This document shows, piece by piece, positions 17,516 to 26,554 of a stretch of 64,000 bases of DNA. The DNA is taken from positions 248,001 through 312,000 of the forward strand of contig NZ_BMVF01000006.1 in the NCBI RefSeq assembly GCF_014650575.1, in the 5' to 3' direction. Both the position numbers and the translations under genes were made by a program. Each line of letters starts with the position of its first letter. Within the stretch, counting starts at the first letter, position 1. The DNA is from Streptomyces naganishii JCM 4654 (lineage in GTDB: Bacteria; Actinomycetota; Actinomycetes; Streptomycetales; Streptomycetaceae). Under the pieces are notes generated by a model, which saw only the letters and a list, made by a program, of their open reading frames with translations, was not told the DNA's origin and searched no databases.

Positions 17516-19450
17516 CTAGGCCGTCAAGGAAGGGGCCCGGCCGGCCCCGGAGGTCGCGTCGCGGTACCAGTACTCGAGGGTCAGCACGTGCCACAGATGC
17601 TTGGAGAAGTCCCGCTGCCCGGCAGCGTCCTCGGCGACCAGCCGCTGGAGCGCCTCGCGCCGCAGCAGCCCGGACCGCACCAGCTCACCGTCGTGCACCA
17701 CCTCGCGCACCAGCGGCGCCAGGTCGCGGCTCATCCAGGCCCGCAACGGGGCGCTGAACAGGCCCTTGGGCCGGTACACGATCTCCCGGGGCAGGACCGA
17801 GGCGGCCGCCTCCTTGAGCACGGCCTTGCCCTGCCGTCCGACGATCTTGCGGTCGCCGGGCACGGCGAACGCCGCCCTGACCACCTCGACGTCCACGTAC
17901 GGCACCCGCACCTCGGTCGACGCGGCCATGCTGGAGCGGTCCGTGTAGGCGAGGTTCAGGCCCGGCAGGAACATCCGGGCGTCGCCCAGGCACATGCGGT
18001 TGACGAAGTCGTCCAGGTCGTTGTCCCGGTAGACGTCCGCGTGCTCGGCCAGCACGTCGTCGACCGTCCCCGCCAGGTCCGGATGGACCAGGCCGAGCAG
18101 CTCGTCGCGGTCGTACATGGTGTAGCTGCGCCGGAACGCGGTCTCCTCCGGCAGATCCGCGAAGGACAGGAACCGCTTCGCGAACCGCACCGACCGGAAC
18201 CCGCGCCGCGAGGTGGCGACCGGCAGCCGGTCCACGGCCGCCGACAGCCCCCGCCGCAGGGGACGCGGGACGCGCTGGTAGCGCAGCGCGAGCAGGTTGG
18301 CCACGTGCTTGCGGTAGCCGGCGAACAACTCGTCGGCGCCCATCCCCGAGAGCATCACCTTGACCCCGGCCTCCCGGGCGGCCGAGCAGATCAGGAACGT
18401 GTTGATCGCGGCCGGGTCGCCGATCGGCTCGTCCAGGTGGTACGTCATCCGCGGCAGCAGGTCGAGCACGTCGGGGGCGATCTCTATCTCGTGCAGGTCG
18501 ACGCCGAACCGCTCGGCCACCTGCCGGGCGTAGCGCAGGTCGTCCGGCATCGCCTCGAACCGGGCGTCCTCGGCGCGGAACCCGATCGTGTAGGCGGAGA
18601 TCCCGGGCCGGTGCCGGGCCGCCAGCGCGGTCAGGTAGCTGGAGTCGAGGCCCCCGGACAGGAACGCGGCCACGGGCACGTCGGAGAGCAGGTGGCGCCG
18701 GGTCGACTCCTCGACGACGGCGGCCAGGTCCGGCCGCTCCCCGCCCAGGGCACGCTCCCGGCCCTCGGCGGCGACCTCCCTCAGGTTCCAGTACCGGCCG
18801 CGCCGCACCACGCCGTCGGGCCGGAAGCTGATCCAGCTCCCCGGCGGCAGCTTCTCCGCCCCGCGCAGCGCGCAGCGCGAGTCCGGCACCCAGTAGTACA
18901 GCAGCGAGGCCACCAGGGCGCCCTGGTCCACCTCGAGCGAGTCGCCGGTGACCGCGGCGAGCGCCTTGAGCTCGGAGGCGAACACCACACCCTCGCCGCG
19001 CCGCAGCAGGAACAGCGGCTTGATGCCCAGCTGGTCGCGGACGAGGACCAGTTCACCGGTGCGCTCGTCGAAGATCCCGAACGCGAACATGCCGCGCAGC
19101 CGGGGCAGGCAGTCCGTGCCCCAGCGCCGCCACGCCTCCAGCAGCACCTCGGTGTCGGACGTACCGCGAAAGCGCACCCCGGCGGCCGTCAACTCGGCCC
19201 GCAGCTCGGGCGCGTTGTACAGCTCGCCGTTGTACGTCAGGGCGAGGCCGTCGGAGACCATCGGCTGCGCGCCGGTCTCCGACAGGTCGATGATGGCCAG
19301 CCGGCGGTGCCCGAGGTGCACTTCGCCGTCGCCGGCCGGGTGGCCGTAGTGGCCGGCCCCGTCCGGGCCGCGGTGGGCGAGGACGCCGGTGAGCCGGTCG
19401 GTCACGGCCTTGCCGTCCGGCCACCGGTACGTGCCTGCGATGCCACACAT
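17516..19450 (-). CDS. asnB: Asparagine synthase (glutamine-hydrolyzing) family amidotransferase
   Basis: 644 residues. Cys2 is the N-terminal nucleophile of the glutaminase domain (MCGIAGTY, with LAHRGPDG and YNGELYN). The synthetase domain has the PP-loop SGGLDSS near residues 260-266. The length and both active sites are intact. In EPS loci AsnB homologues amidate uronic acids or other sugar carboxylates instead of aspartate, and the upstream UDP-sugar dehydrogenase offers such a carboxylate. It lies 3 bp from the Wzz-like gene upstream and 30 bp before the next gene, all in one direction. A housekeeping asparagine synthetase role cannot be excluded from sequence alone. Confidence 0.87.
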   Translation of the reverse strand: MCGIAGTYRWPDGKAVTDRLTGVLAHRGPDGAGHYGHPAGDGEVHLGHRRLAIIDLSETGAQPMVSDGLALTYNGELYNAPELRAELTAAGVRFRGTSDTEVLLEAWRRWGTDCLPRLRGMFAFGIFDERTGELVLVRDQLGIKPLFLLRRGEGVVFASELKALAAVTGDSLEVDQGALVASLLYYWVPDSRCALRGAEKLPPGSWISFRPDGVVRRGRYWNLREVAAEGRERALGGERPDLAAVVEESTRRHLLSDVPVAAFLSGGLDSSYLTALAARHRPGISAYTIGFRAEDARFEAMPDDLRYARQVAERFGVDLHEIEIAPDVLDLLPRMTYHLDEPIGDPAAINTFLICSAAREAGVKVMLSGMGADELFAGYRKHVANLLALRYQRVPRPLRRGLSAAVDRLPVATSRRGFRSVRFAKRFLSFADLPEETAFRRSYTMYDRDELLGLVHPDLAGTVDDVLAEHADVYRDNDLDDFVNRMCLGDARMFLPGLNLAYTDRSSMAASTEVRVPYVDVEVVRAAFAVPGDRKIVGRQGKAVLKEAAASVLPREIVYRPKGLFSAPLRAWMSRDLAPLVREVVHDGELVRSGLLRREALQRLVAEDAAGQRDFSKHLWHVLTLEYWYRDATSGAGRAPSLTA

Positions 19451-19453
19451 GAT

Positions 19454-20989
19454 CTACCGCGCCTCCTGGTCGCTGTCCGGGACCCGAGCGGCCGGGGCCG
19501 GGGCCGGCGGCCGCTCGGTCCGCGGCCTGTCCGTGCCGTTGCGCCGGGCCGGCCGCTCCTGGCGGCCGCGCAGCGCGGTGTGCAGCCCGTCCCACAGCGT
19601 GCCGTCGGTCCGGTCGCGCGGATCGGGGTCGACCAGCACCACACCGATCACCGGGACGCGCTGGTCGGCGAGTTGCCGCGCCACGGTGTGCAGCCACGCC
19701 GCGCTGCCGTGCCCGGCCCGCACCACCAGCACGGTCTGGGTGCCGAGGTGGCGCAGGTCGGTCCAGGCGGTGCCGGGCGCGACCGAGCCGACGCCGAGCC
19801 GCCGCGTCCGGTGCGGCAGCGCCGCGACGGCCTCGGCGTCGACCACGGCCGGATCATCCGGCTCGCGGCGGATCCCGGACAGTTCGGTGCCGGGCAGGCC
19901 GTCGACGACGGCCACCGGGCCGTCCGCCGCCAGCGCCCTCGCGAGGTCCAGGGCGATCACGCCGGTGGTGCGCGCACAGCCCAGTTCCAGCAGCGACACC
20001 GGTTCCGCCGAGCCGCGCACCGCGCGGGCCAGCGTCCCGGTGAGCCGTTCGCCCGCCGCCCTGGCCTTCCGGCCGCGCCGCGGCAGGACCGTCCGGCGGG
20101 GCGTGCGGCGCAGCTCGGCGACGACGGATGCGCCCAGGTTCGCCGCGATGTCCCGGCGCAGCACGGGACGGTCCGCGACCACCACGCCGACCGCCGCCAC
20201 GGCCAGCCCGAGCACGAGCCCGAGGACGAGTCCGATGCCCGCGTCGGTGGCCGCGGCCTTGGGCAGGGAGTGCGGCACCAGGCGCGGGTCGTCCACGATC
20301 TGCGTGCCGGCGGCGACCTTGGGCGTGCCGGTGCGCGCCTCCGCCGCACGCTGGTCGAAGTCGGCGATACGGGAGTTGAGTTCGGCCCGGCGCGCGAAGA
20401 GCGTCTCGATGGCCGCCGACGCCTTGGGATCGCCGTCCGGCGCCCGGTTCCCGATCGCCTTGTTCACCTGGGCGAGTTCGTCCCGCATGCGGTCGCGCTG
20501 GTCGATCAGGGCCTGCGCCTCGGCCTTGGCCTGCGCCAGCATCCGCTCCACGTGGTCCGCGACGAACGCGTCGGCCAGCGCCTTGGCCCGGGCCACCGCG
20601 TCGGCGTCGCTGTCGCCCGTCACCTCGATCTGCAGCACGTTGTTGGTCAGACCGGTCCCGCGGTACTTCTGGAGGAAGTCCTCGGGTTTCTCGGTGGACT
20701 TGAGGGTCTTCAGGGCCCGGGCCGCGATCCGTGTGGTGCCCAGCACCTGGACGTCGGTGCGGATCAGCGTGCCGGTGTCGTTGGGCTGGTCCTCCTGATG
20801 GGCGACCAGCACCTTGGTCACCGCGGTCGGCGGCGTGGGCAGCAGGACGGCCACGGCCGCGCCGAGGAGCAGGCCCAGCAGGGCCATGGAGGTCCACAGC
20901 CGGCGGCGCCTGCGCACCGCGACCACCAGCGACTGCAGGTCCAGCAGGGGAGCGGCGGCCGGTGACTGGGGAGTGCTGTTCGTCGTCAC
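19454..20989 (-). CDS. Wzz/chain-length determinant-like protein, second copy
   Basis: 511 residues from a GTG overlapping the upstream Wzz-like stop by 4 bp. Membrane spans at about 34-52 and 247-268 bracket an extracytoplasmic coiled-coil domain (charged A/K/E/R-rich, about 130-230), the Wzz layout. The cytoplasmic C-terminal 240 residues resemble a BY-kinase fold but have no Walker A lysine motif or tyrosine cluster, so kinase activity is unlikely. The role would be polysaccharide copolymerase: setting chain length with the Wzy-like protein. The tail is Arg/Pro-rich. Confidence 0.78.
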   Translation of the reverse strand: MTTNSTPQSPAAAPLLDLQSLVVAVRRRRRLWTSMALLGLLLGAAVAVLLPTPPTAVTKVLVAHQEDQPNDTGTLIRTDVQVLGTTRIAARALKTLKSTEKPEDFLQKYRGTGLTNNVLQIEVTGDSDADAVARAKALADAFVADHVERMLAQAKAEAQALIDQRDRMRDELAQVNKAIGNRAPDGDPKASAAIETLFARRAELNSRIADFDQRAAEARTGTPKVAAGTQIVDDPRLVPHSLPKAAATDAGIGLVLGLVLGLAVAAVGVVVADRPVLRRDIAANLGASVVAELRRTPRRTVLPRRGRKARAAGERLTGTLARAVRGSAEPVSLLELGCARTTGVIALDLARALAADGPVAVVDGLPGTELSGIRREPDDPAVVDAEAVAALPHRTRRLGVGSVAPGTAWTDLRHLGTQTVLVVRAGHGSAAWLHTVARQLADQRVPVIGVVLVDPDPRDRTDGTLWDGLHTALRGRQERPARRNGTDRPRTERPPAPAPAARVPDSDQEAR

Positions 20990-22383
20990 ACCGGACCTCC
21001 GCTCGCGTGTGCGTGACCCGCGAGCGCCGCGGTGGCGTCCTGCTCGGGTGTCCCGGCCGGCCGCGCCGGGCGGGCCCGTACCGCGCCGGCGACGACGACG
21101 CCGACGACGTCGTGCCCGCCGTCCGCGCAGGCCTCGGCGATGCCGGCGAGCTCGGCGGCGGTCCGGCTGCCGGCGCTGAGCACGACCAGGACGCCGGACT
21201 CGGCGCCGCGGTCCGGCACCGTCGGCCGGGACGCCGAGACCTCCACCACCCGCAGCACGGGGTAGCCCTTGCTCGAAGAGCTCGGGGCGGGACTCCTGTC
21301 GGCCTCGGCGGCGAGCTGCGCGGCGGCCCGGCGGGCGATGTCGTCGCCGTCCGCCACGACGACCAGCAGCCGCCGGGGAGGGGGCAGTTGGTCCCGCAGG
21401 CGCGCGCACACCCGCCGGTAGCGGATCCGCCGTCCGGCCTCGTCGCCGGACGTGCGCGCGGCGGGTACGTCCCACCGGGTGTCGACGCCCAGCAGCCGCC
21501 GGAACCGGGCCCGCGCACCGCGGCCCTCCGTCCGGGGCGCGTGCCGTTCGACGGGTACGTCGACGGTGCCCAGGACCGCCGAGCCCAGCGCCGCGGCGAT
21601 CTCCGCCTCGGTGCGCGGCCTGCGGTTCGCCCGCGCGGCGACGAGATGGCCGACGACCCCGGCCAGGAGGAACAGCAGCGCCCCTGCGGCGATGAGCTGC
21701 GTCCTCGTCGGCGGCGCCTCGCCGGTCGGCCGGGCCGCCGGGCCCATCACGACCATGCCGCCCTTGTTGGTCACCGGGTCTGCCTCGTCCAGCTTCTTCA
21801 TGGCGTCCTGGAGCGCGGTGCGCAGCTTCTCGAGCTCGGTGCGGGCCTGCACGCTCTCCACGGTCCGCCCCGGATCGGCCGCGCCGGCCAGGTCGCTGAT
21901 GCTGCGGTTGGTCTGCTCCACCTGCTGCCGCAGCGCCTCGGGCCCCGCCGAGGTGTCCGACTCGGTGCTGCTGCCGGCGATCTGCGCGGCGAACGACACG
22001 AACTGCTGGGCCACCTGGTCGGAGAGCCGCTGCGCGCGCTCCGGGGAGTCCGCCGTGCCCGAGACCTTGATGATGTTGCCGTCGGTGGCAGCGGCGCTCA
22101 CCTGGCCGTGCAGCTCGCTGGCGCTGACGCCGCTCCAGCGCAGGGTGGCGGCCGCGCGGTCGACCACCGTCGAACTGCTCGCGATCTCCGCCTGCGTCAG
22201 CAGCTCGCGCTGCTCCCACTGCCCGGGCAGCAGTACGGACGTCGTGGCGGTGTAGCGCGGCGGGAGCAGCACGGAGGTGCCGTAGCCGGCGAGCGCGCCC
22301 AGCAGGGTGAGGATCGCGAGGATCCGCCGGCGCCGGCGGAACATCCGTCCGATCGTGACCAGGCGTATCGTGTCATCGCTCAA
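20986..22383 (-). CDS. Wzz/chain-length determinant-like protein, first copy
   Basis: 465 residues if started at TTG 22383 (MSDDTIRLVTIGRMFRRRRR...), which fits family N-termini and overlaps the GT4 stop by only 11 bp; an aggagg box lies 11 bp upstream. A GTG at 22440 would add 19 poorly conserved residues and a 68-bp overlap. Two membrane spans (about residues 22-40 and 222-244) flank an extracytoplasmic region with the typical Wzz pattern (VLLPGQWEQRELLTQ). The cytoplasmic C-terminus has a GDD-like stretch but no intact P-loop. It pairs with the following gene; two tandem copolymerases in one operon are notable. Confidence 0.78.
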   Translation of the reverse strand: MSDDTIRLVTIGRMFRRRRRILAILTLLGALAGYGTSVLLPPRYTATTSVLLPGQWEQRELLTQAEIASSSTVVDRAAATLRWSGVSASELHGQVSAAATDGNIIKVSGTADSPERAQRLSDQVAQQFVSFAAQIAGSSTESDTSAGPEALRQQVEQTNRSISDLAGAADPGRTVESVQARTELEKLRTALQDAMKKLDEADPVTNKGGMVVMGPAARPTGEAPPTRTQLIAAGALLFLLAGVVGHLVAARANRRPRTEAEIAAALGSAVLGTVDVPVERHAPRTEGRGARARFRRLLGVDTRWDVPAARTSGDEAGRRIRYRRVCARLRDQLPPPRRLLVVVADGDDIARRAAAQLAAEADRSPAPSSSSKGYPVLRVVEVSASRPTVPDRGAESGVLVVLSAGSRTAAELAGIAEACADGGHDVVGVVVAGAVRARPARPAGTPEQDATAALAGHAHASGGPV

Positions 22384-23644
22384 TGGTGCTGTCGCCTCCT
22401 GTCCGGGCGGGGCCGTCCGCCGGCGCCGCGGCGCGGTCACCGCAGGCGGCGGCGTAGGCGGCGAGCAGTTGCTTCTGCGAGTTGCGCCAGGAGAGCCGCC
22501 CGGTGATCCGCTCCTGGCCGGTCCTGCCCATCCGGGCCCGCTGGTCCGGGTCGTCCAGCAGCAGCGCGATCAGCTTGGCGAAGGCGGCCTCGTCGTTGGC
22601 GGGCGCGTAGACGGCGGCGTCACCGGCGGAGACGCGCGCCTCCTTCAGGTCGAAGGAGACGATCGGCCGGCCCATCGCCATGTACTCCAGGACCTTGTTC
22701 ATGGTCGACACGTCGTTGAGCGGATTGCGCGGGTCGGGGGAGAGGCACACGTCCGCGGTGGACAGGTAGCGCACCAGGTCGGCGTCCGGGACGCGCCCGG
22801 TGAACCGCACCTGGTCGCCGAGCCCGAGCCGCCCGGACAGCTCCACCATCGCGTCGAAGGCGTCGCCGGCGCCGACGAACACCGCGTGCCAGTCGGTGCG
22901 TCCGAGCTCGTCGCGCAGTTTCGCCAGCGCCCGCAGCGCGTAGTCGACGCCGTCCTGGGGGCCCATGACGCCGAGGTAGCACAGCAGATGGGGCTTGCCC
23001 TGCTTCAACTCCGGCTCCGGCGGCACCGGCTGGAACCGGTCGGTCTGCGGTGCGCTGCGCACCACGAACACGTCCTCGGGGCGCCGGCCGCCACGGCGTA
23101 CCGCGACGTCCCTGTAGCTCTCGTTCGTGGCGAGCACGACGTCCGCGGCCCGGTACGTCATCCGCTCCAGCGCGCACACCGCGCGGTAGAGCAGGTCCTC
23201 GCCGCGGCCGAACCGGGACAGGTACAGCTCGGGCACCAGGTCGTGCTGGTCGAAGACGAACCGCGCGCCGCGCCGCTTCAGCCACAGGGCCGGCAGGAAC
23301 AGCAGGTCGGGCGGGTTGCAGGCGTGCACCACGTCGACCGGGCCGACCCTGCGGGCCAGCCGCGCCGTGTGCCACAGCGCCGATCCGTACTCCCGCAGAT
23401 AGCCGGCCGGTCCTCCGGTCGCCGCGCGCAGCGGGTAGCGGTGGATCCGCACCCCGTCGATCTCGGCTTCCGGCTCCGTGTCCCGCTTGCTGCCCTGCGG
23501 GCAGATGACGTGCACCGTCCAGCCCGCGTCGCGCAGCGTCGTGCACTCCTGCCAGACCCGCCGGTCGAAGGGCACCGACAGGTTCTCCACGAGGATCAGC
23601 GCGCGCCGTCCGCGCCCGTCACCCCTGATCGTGTCACCAGGCAA
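22373..23644 (-). CDS. Glycosyltransferase family 4
   Basis: GT-B transferase. ALILVENLSVPFDRRVWQEC opens the acceptor domain, and a donor-domain motif follows (VCLSPDPRNPLNDVSTMNKVLEYM in place of the classical E-x7-E). An ATG at 23725 would give 450 residues, but its first 27 residues lie inside the dehydrogenase gene and look unconserved. The TTG at 23644 gives an 11-bp overlap like that of the next gene pair and is preferred; the start remains uncertain. It probably adds the second sugar after the polyprenyl transferase. Confidence 0.8.
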   Translation of the reverse strand: MPGDTIRGDGRGRRALILVENLSVPFDRRVWQECTTLRDAGWTVHVICPQGSKRDTEPEAEIDGVRIHRYPLRAATGGPAGYLREYGSALWHTARLARRVGPVDVVHACNPPDLLFLPALWLKRRGARFVFDQHDLVPELYLSRFGRGEDLLYRAVCALERMTYRAADVVLATNESYRDVAVRRGGRRPEDVFVVRSAPQTDRFQPVPPEPELKQGKPHLLCYLGVMGPQDGVDYALRALAKLRDELGRTDWHAVFVGAGDAFDAMVELSGRLGLGDQVRFTGRVPDADLVRYLSTADVCLSPDPRNPLNDVSTMNKVLEYMAMGRPIVSFDLKEARVSAGDAAVYAPANDEAAFAKLIALLLDDPDQRARMGRTGQERITGRLSWRNSQKQLLAAYAAACGDRAAAPADGPARTGGDSTIER

Positions 23645-24950
23645 GGCCCACGTACCCCGGTTCGGTCCGGCGCGCGTCGGCGTCGGGAAGGCGGACGAGA
23701 TCGATGAGGAGGGGGCCGTCGCCATGGGGCAGCGCCGACAGCACCTCCGGGTCCTTGGTCCCCACCAGGCACACCTCGGCGTGCTCCAGCACCTCGCCGA
23801 CGGAGTCCGCGAGGAGTTGCGCGAGGTGCGGCAGCCGGGTCTCGATGTACTCGCGGTTCGCGCCGAGCAGCCTCGACAGGCTCACGTTGGCGTCGTGGAT
23901 CCGCAGGTCGTACCCCTTGCCGTGGAGCCTTTCGGCCAGTTCGACGAGCGGGCTCTCGCGCAGGTCGTCGGTGCCGGGTTTGAAGGACAGCCCGAACAGG
24001 CCCACCCGGCGCTTCCCGGTGCGCTCGACCAGTTCCACCGCGCGTTGCAGATGGTCGGCGTTGGAGGGCAGGACGTGGGAGAGGATGGGCACCGAGACGT
24101 CGGCCCGCTGCGCGGCGTGGACCAGGCTGCGCAGGTCCTTGGGCAGGCAGGAACCGCCGAAGGCGAAGCCGGGCCGCAGATAGGCGGGGCTGACGTTCAG
24201 CTTGCGGTCGGCCAGGAACACGTCCATCACCTGGTGCGAGTCCACCCCGAGCGCCTGGCAGACCGCGCCCAGCTCGTTCGCGAACCCGATCTTGAGGCCG
24301 TGGAAGGCGTTGTCCGCGTACTTGATCGCCTCGGCCGTCGGGACGGGCACCCGGAACACCTCGCCGGGCAGCCCCTCGTAGAGCGCCGCCACCATGTCGC
24401 CGCTGGCCGCGTCGAGTTCGCCGATGACGGTCTTGGGCGGGTCGAAGAAGTCCCGCACGCTGGTGCCCTCGCGCAGGAACTCCGGGTTGACCGCGACCCC
24501 GAAGTCCACCCCGGCCGTGCCGCCGACGAACTTCTCCAGGATCGGCACCAGCAGGTTCAGGCAGGTGCCCGGGAGCATGGTGCTGCGGTACACGACCGTC
24601 TGCCGGCCGCCCCGCTCGGCGAGCACCGCGCCGATCTGCTCGGTGACCCGCTCCAAGTACGTCGTGCACAGGCTCCCGTTGGGCTCCGAGGGCGTGCCCA
24701 CGCAGATGAGCGACACGTCGCTGCCCATGACCGCCTCGCGGACGTCGCCGGTGGCGCGCAGCGCCCCGGTTCGCACGACCTCGGCGATGAGCCCCCCGAT
24801 GCGCTCCTCGACCACCGGGGCCTTGCCGTCGTTGACCAGGTCGACCTTCACCTGGTTGACGTCCACGCCGATGACCTCGTGACCGAGGCTGGCCAGGCAC
24901 GCGGCCGACACGCAGCCCACGTAGCCGAGCCCGAAGACGCTGACTCTCAT
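23634..24950 (-). CDS. UDP-glucose/GDP-mannose 6-dehydrogenase family
   Basis: 438 residues with RVSVFGLGYVGCVSAACLA at the N-terminus (NAD-binding GxGYVG), the central ERVTEQIG and DFFDPPKTVIGE segments, and the catalytic FGGSCLPKD with Cys near residue 268. The C-terminal UDP-binding domain follows (GLSFKPGTDDLRESP). These enzymes oxidise the C6 hydroxyl of a nucleotide sugar to a carboxylate in two steps, giving UDP-glucuronate or GDP-mannuronate. The result supplies an acidic sugar for this operon and a possible amide acceptor for the AsnB-like enzyme. The ATG has a ggagg box 8 bp upstream. Confidence 0.92.
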   Translation of the reverse strand: MRVSVFGLGYVGCVSAACLASLGHEVIGVDVNQVKVDLVNDGKAPVVEERIGGLIAEVVRTGALRATGDVREAVMGSDVSLICVGTPSEPNGSLCTTYLERVTEQIGAVLAERGGRQTVVYRSTMLPGTCLNLLVPILEKFVGGTAGVDFGVAVNPEFLREGTSVRDFFDPPKTVIGELDAASGDMVAALYEGLPGEVFRVPVPTAEAIKYADNAFHGLKIGFANELGAVCQALGVDSHQVMDVFLADRKLNVSPAYLRPGFAFGGSCLPKDLRSLVHAAQRADVSVPILSHVLPSNADHLQRAVELVERTGKRRVGLFGLSFKPGTDDLRESPLVELAERLHGKGYDLRIHDANVSLSRLLGANREYIETRLPHLAQLLADSVGEVLEHAEVCLVGTKDPEVLSALPHGDGPLLIDLVRLPDADARRTEPGYVGLAW

Positions 24951-25020
24951 GACCCGTTCCTCCCCCCAGGCAGGCCCCTGCGGCCTGCGGTTCGCGCGCC
25001 GGCGCGACGGTTCCCGCACA

Positions 25021-26496
25021 TCAGTAGGCCCCCTGCCCGTAGAGCACCGCGCGCAGCGTCTTCCACAAGATCACCGTGTCCAGGGCGAGCGACCAGTCCT
25101 CGACGTACCGCAGGTCGAGGCGGACCGCCTCCTCCCACGGCAGGTCGCTGCGTCCGCTTATCTGCCACAGGCCGGTGAGCCCGGGCTTGACCAGCAGCCG
25201 CCGCCGGATGTCCGGGCCGTAGGCGGCGCACTCCTCCGGCAGCGGGGGCCGCGGACCGACGAGCGACATCGATCCGGTCAGTACGTTGAACAGCTGCGGG
25301 AGTTCGTCGACCGAGTACCGGCGCAGCACCGACCCCACCCGGGTCACCCGGGGGTCCCGGCGGAGCTTGAACAGCAGGCCCGCGCCCTCGTTGCGGTCGG
25401 CCAGCGCGTCACGCGCCCGGTCGGCGCCGGCGACCATGGTGCGGAACTTCCAGATGGTGAACTCGCGGCCGTCCTTGCCGACCCGGCGCTGGCGGTAGAG
25501 CGCACCGCCCGGGCTCTCCGCCACGACGAGAGTTGCGACGACCAGCATCAGCGGCGCGAACAGCACCAGCAGGACCGCCGCGCCCAGCCGGTCGACGACC
25601 GCCTTGATGGCTCTGCGGCCGCCGGTGAAGGCCGGCATGCTGACCCGCAGCAGCGGTATCCCGAGCACCGCGTCGACGTGCAGCCGAGGTCCGGCCACTT
25701 CCATCAGCACGGGGGCGACGACCATCTCGGCGTCGCTGCCCTCGAGGTTCCAGGCCAGCCGCTGGAGCCGGGCCGGCGACCAGTGCGGGTCCGGTGTGAC
25801 CGCGACGACCCGGTAGGCGTCGCGGCGGACGTGGCCGGCGACGTCCGCCAGCCGGCCGACGACCGGCACTCCGTCCACCTGGACACCGCCGGGCACGGCA
25901 TCGTCCGTGCACACGGCGTCCACCCGCCAGCCGAGGTGCGGGAATCTTCGGGTACGGGTGATCAGGTCGCGTACCGTGTCCAGACTTCCGGCGGCGAGCA
26001 CCGGTCTCAGACACCGTCCCTCTTTCCGCTGTTTGTGCAGCCAGAGGCGCAGCAGATACCGCGCCGTCATGGTGACGAGCGCGATCGCGGGAATGGCGAC
26101 GAAGATCCAGAGTTTGATGTTGCGTGAGGTCAGGGCTATTCCGCCGAGCGCCAGCACGACGGTCGCCGCGAACAGCGCGCGGCCGAGCCGCCGGAATTCC
26201 TCGGCGCCCTGGCCGAGAACCGCCGGCGCCCATGAGCGGCTCACCGCGAGTGCGCCCAGTACCAGGATCTCGGTGCCGAATGCGAGAATTCCCCATTTCT
26301 CGTGCCAGTTGGCCGCGTCCCGCGCCCCGAAGAAACCGCCGATCATCGTCACCACCAGGGCGGTGGCCACGGTGTCGCCGGTGATCACGATATGGCGGTA
26401 CCGCTGCTCCCAGGCGCTCGCGGGCCCGCTGACGGACCCGTTCGCCAGACTCTCACGCGCCGGCGGAAACGGGCTTACTAGTCCCTCCTGCCGCAC
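25021..26496 (-). CDS. Exopolysaccharide polyprenyl glycosylphosphotransferase
   Basis: 491 residues from GTG 26496; an ATG at 26577 would run through repeat sequence and is disfavoured. Four membrane spans in the first 165 residues precede a CoA-like/nucleotide-binding region and the C-terminal bacterial sugar transferase domain. The landmarks are FTIWKFRTM (about 365-375), DELPQLFNVLTG, MSLVGPRPP and KPGLTGLWQ. This WcaJ/WbaP-like enzyme starts the repeat unit by moving a sugar-1-phosphate from UDP-sugar to undecaprenyl phosphate. It is the first gene of the minus-strand operon, with its promoter region in the 800-bp gap upstream. Confidence 0.9.
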   Translation of the reverse strand: MRQEGLVSPFPPARESLANGSVSGPASAWEQRYRHIVITGDTVATALVVTMIGGFFGARDAANWHEKWGILAFGTEILVLGALAVSRSWAPAVLGQGAEEFRRLGRALFAATVVLALGGIALTSRNIKLWIFVAIPAIALVTMTARYLLRLWLHKQRKEGRCLRPVLAAGSLDTVRDLITRTRRFPHLGWRVDAVCTDDAVPGGVQVDGVPVVGRLADVAGHVRRDAYRVVAVTPDPHWSPARLQRLAWNLEGSDAEMVVAPVLMEVAGPRLHVDAVLGIPLLRVSMPAFTGGRRAIKAVVDRLGAAVLLVLFAPLMLVVATLVVAESPGGALYRQRRVGKDGREFTIWKFRTMVAGADRARDALADRNEGAGLLFKLRRDPRVTRVGSVLRRYSVDELPQLFNVLTGSMSLVGPRPPLPEECAAYGPDIRRRLLVKPGLTGLWQISGRSDLPWEEAVRLDLRYVEDWSLALDTVILWKTLRAVLYGQGAY

Positions 26497-26554
26497 GGAA
26501 CCCCCCCGGTCCCCTGTGATTCGACGTGTTTGACCAACACGGTTCCACCCCCCT

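Noticed and set aside
17039..20965. A very long plus-strand open frame (about 1300 codons) across asnB and the second wzz gene
   Set aside because: Antisense shadow in high-GC DNA: composition is Arg/Gly/His-rich with no family motif, while the minus strand holds clear AsnB and Wzz motifs.
22384..22440. GTG start at 22440 for the first Wzz-like gene
   Set aside because: Adds low-complexity residues and a 68-bp overlap; the TTG at 22383 agrees better with family N-termini, though this is not certain.
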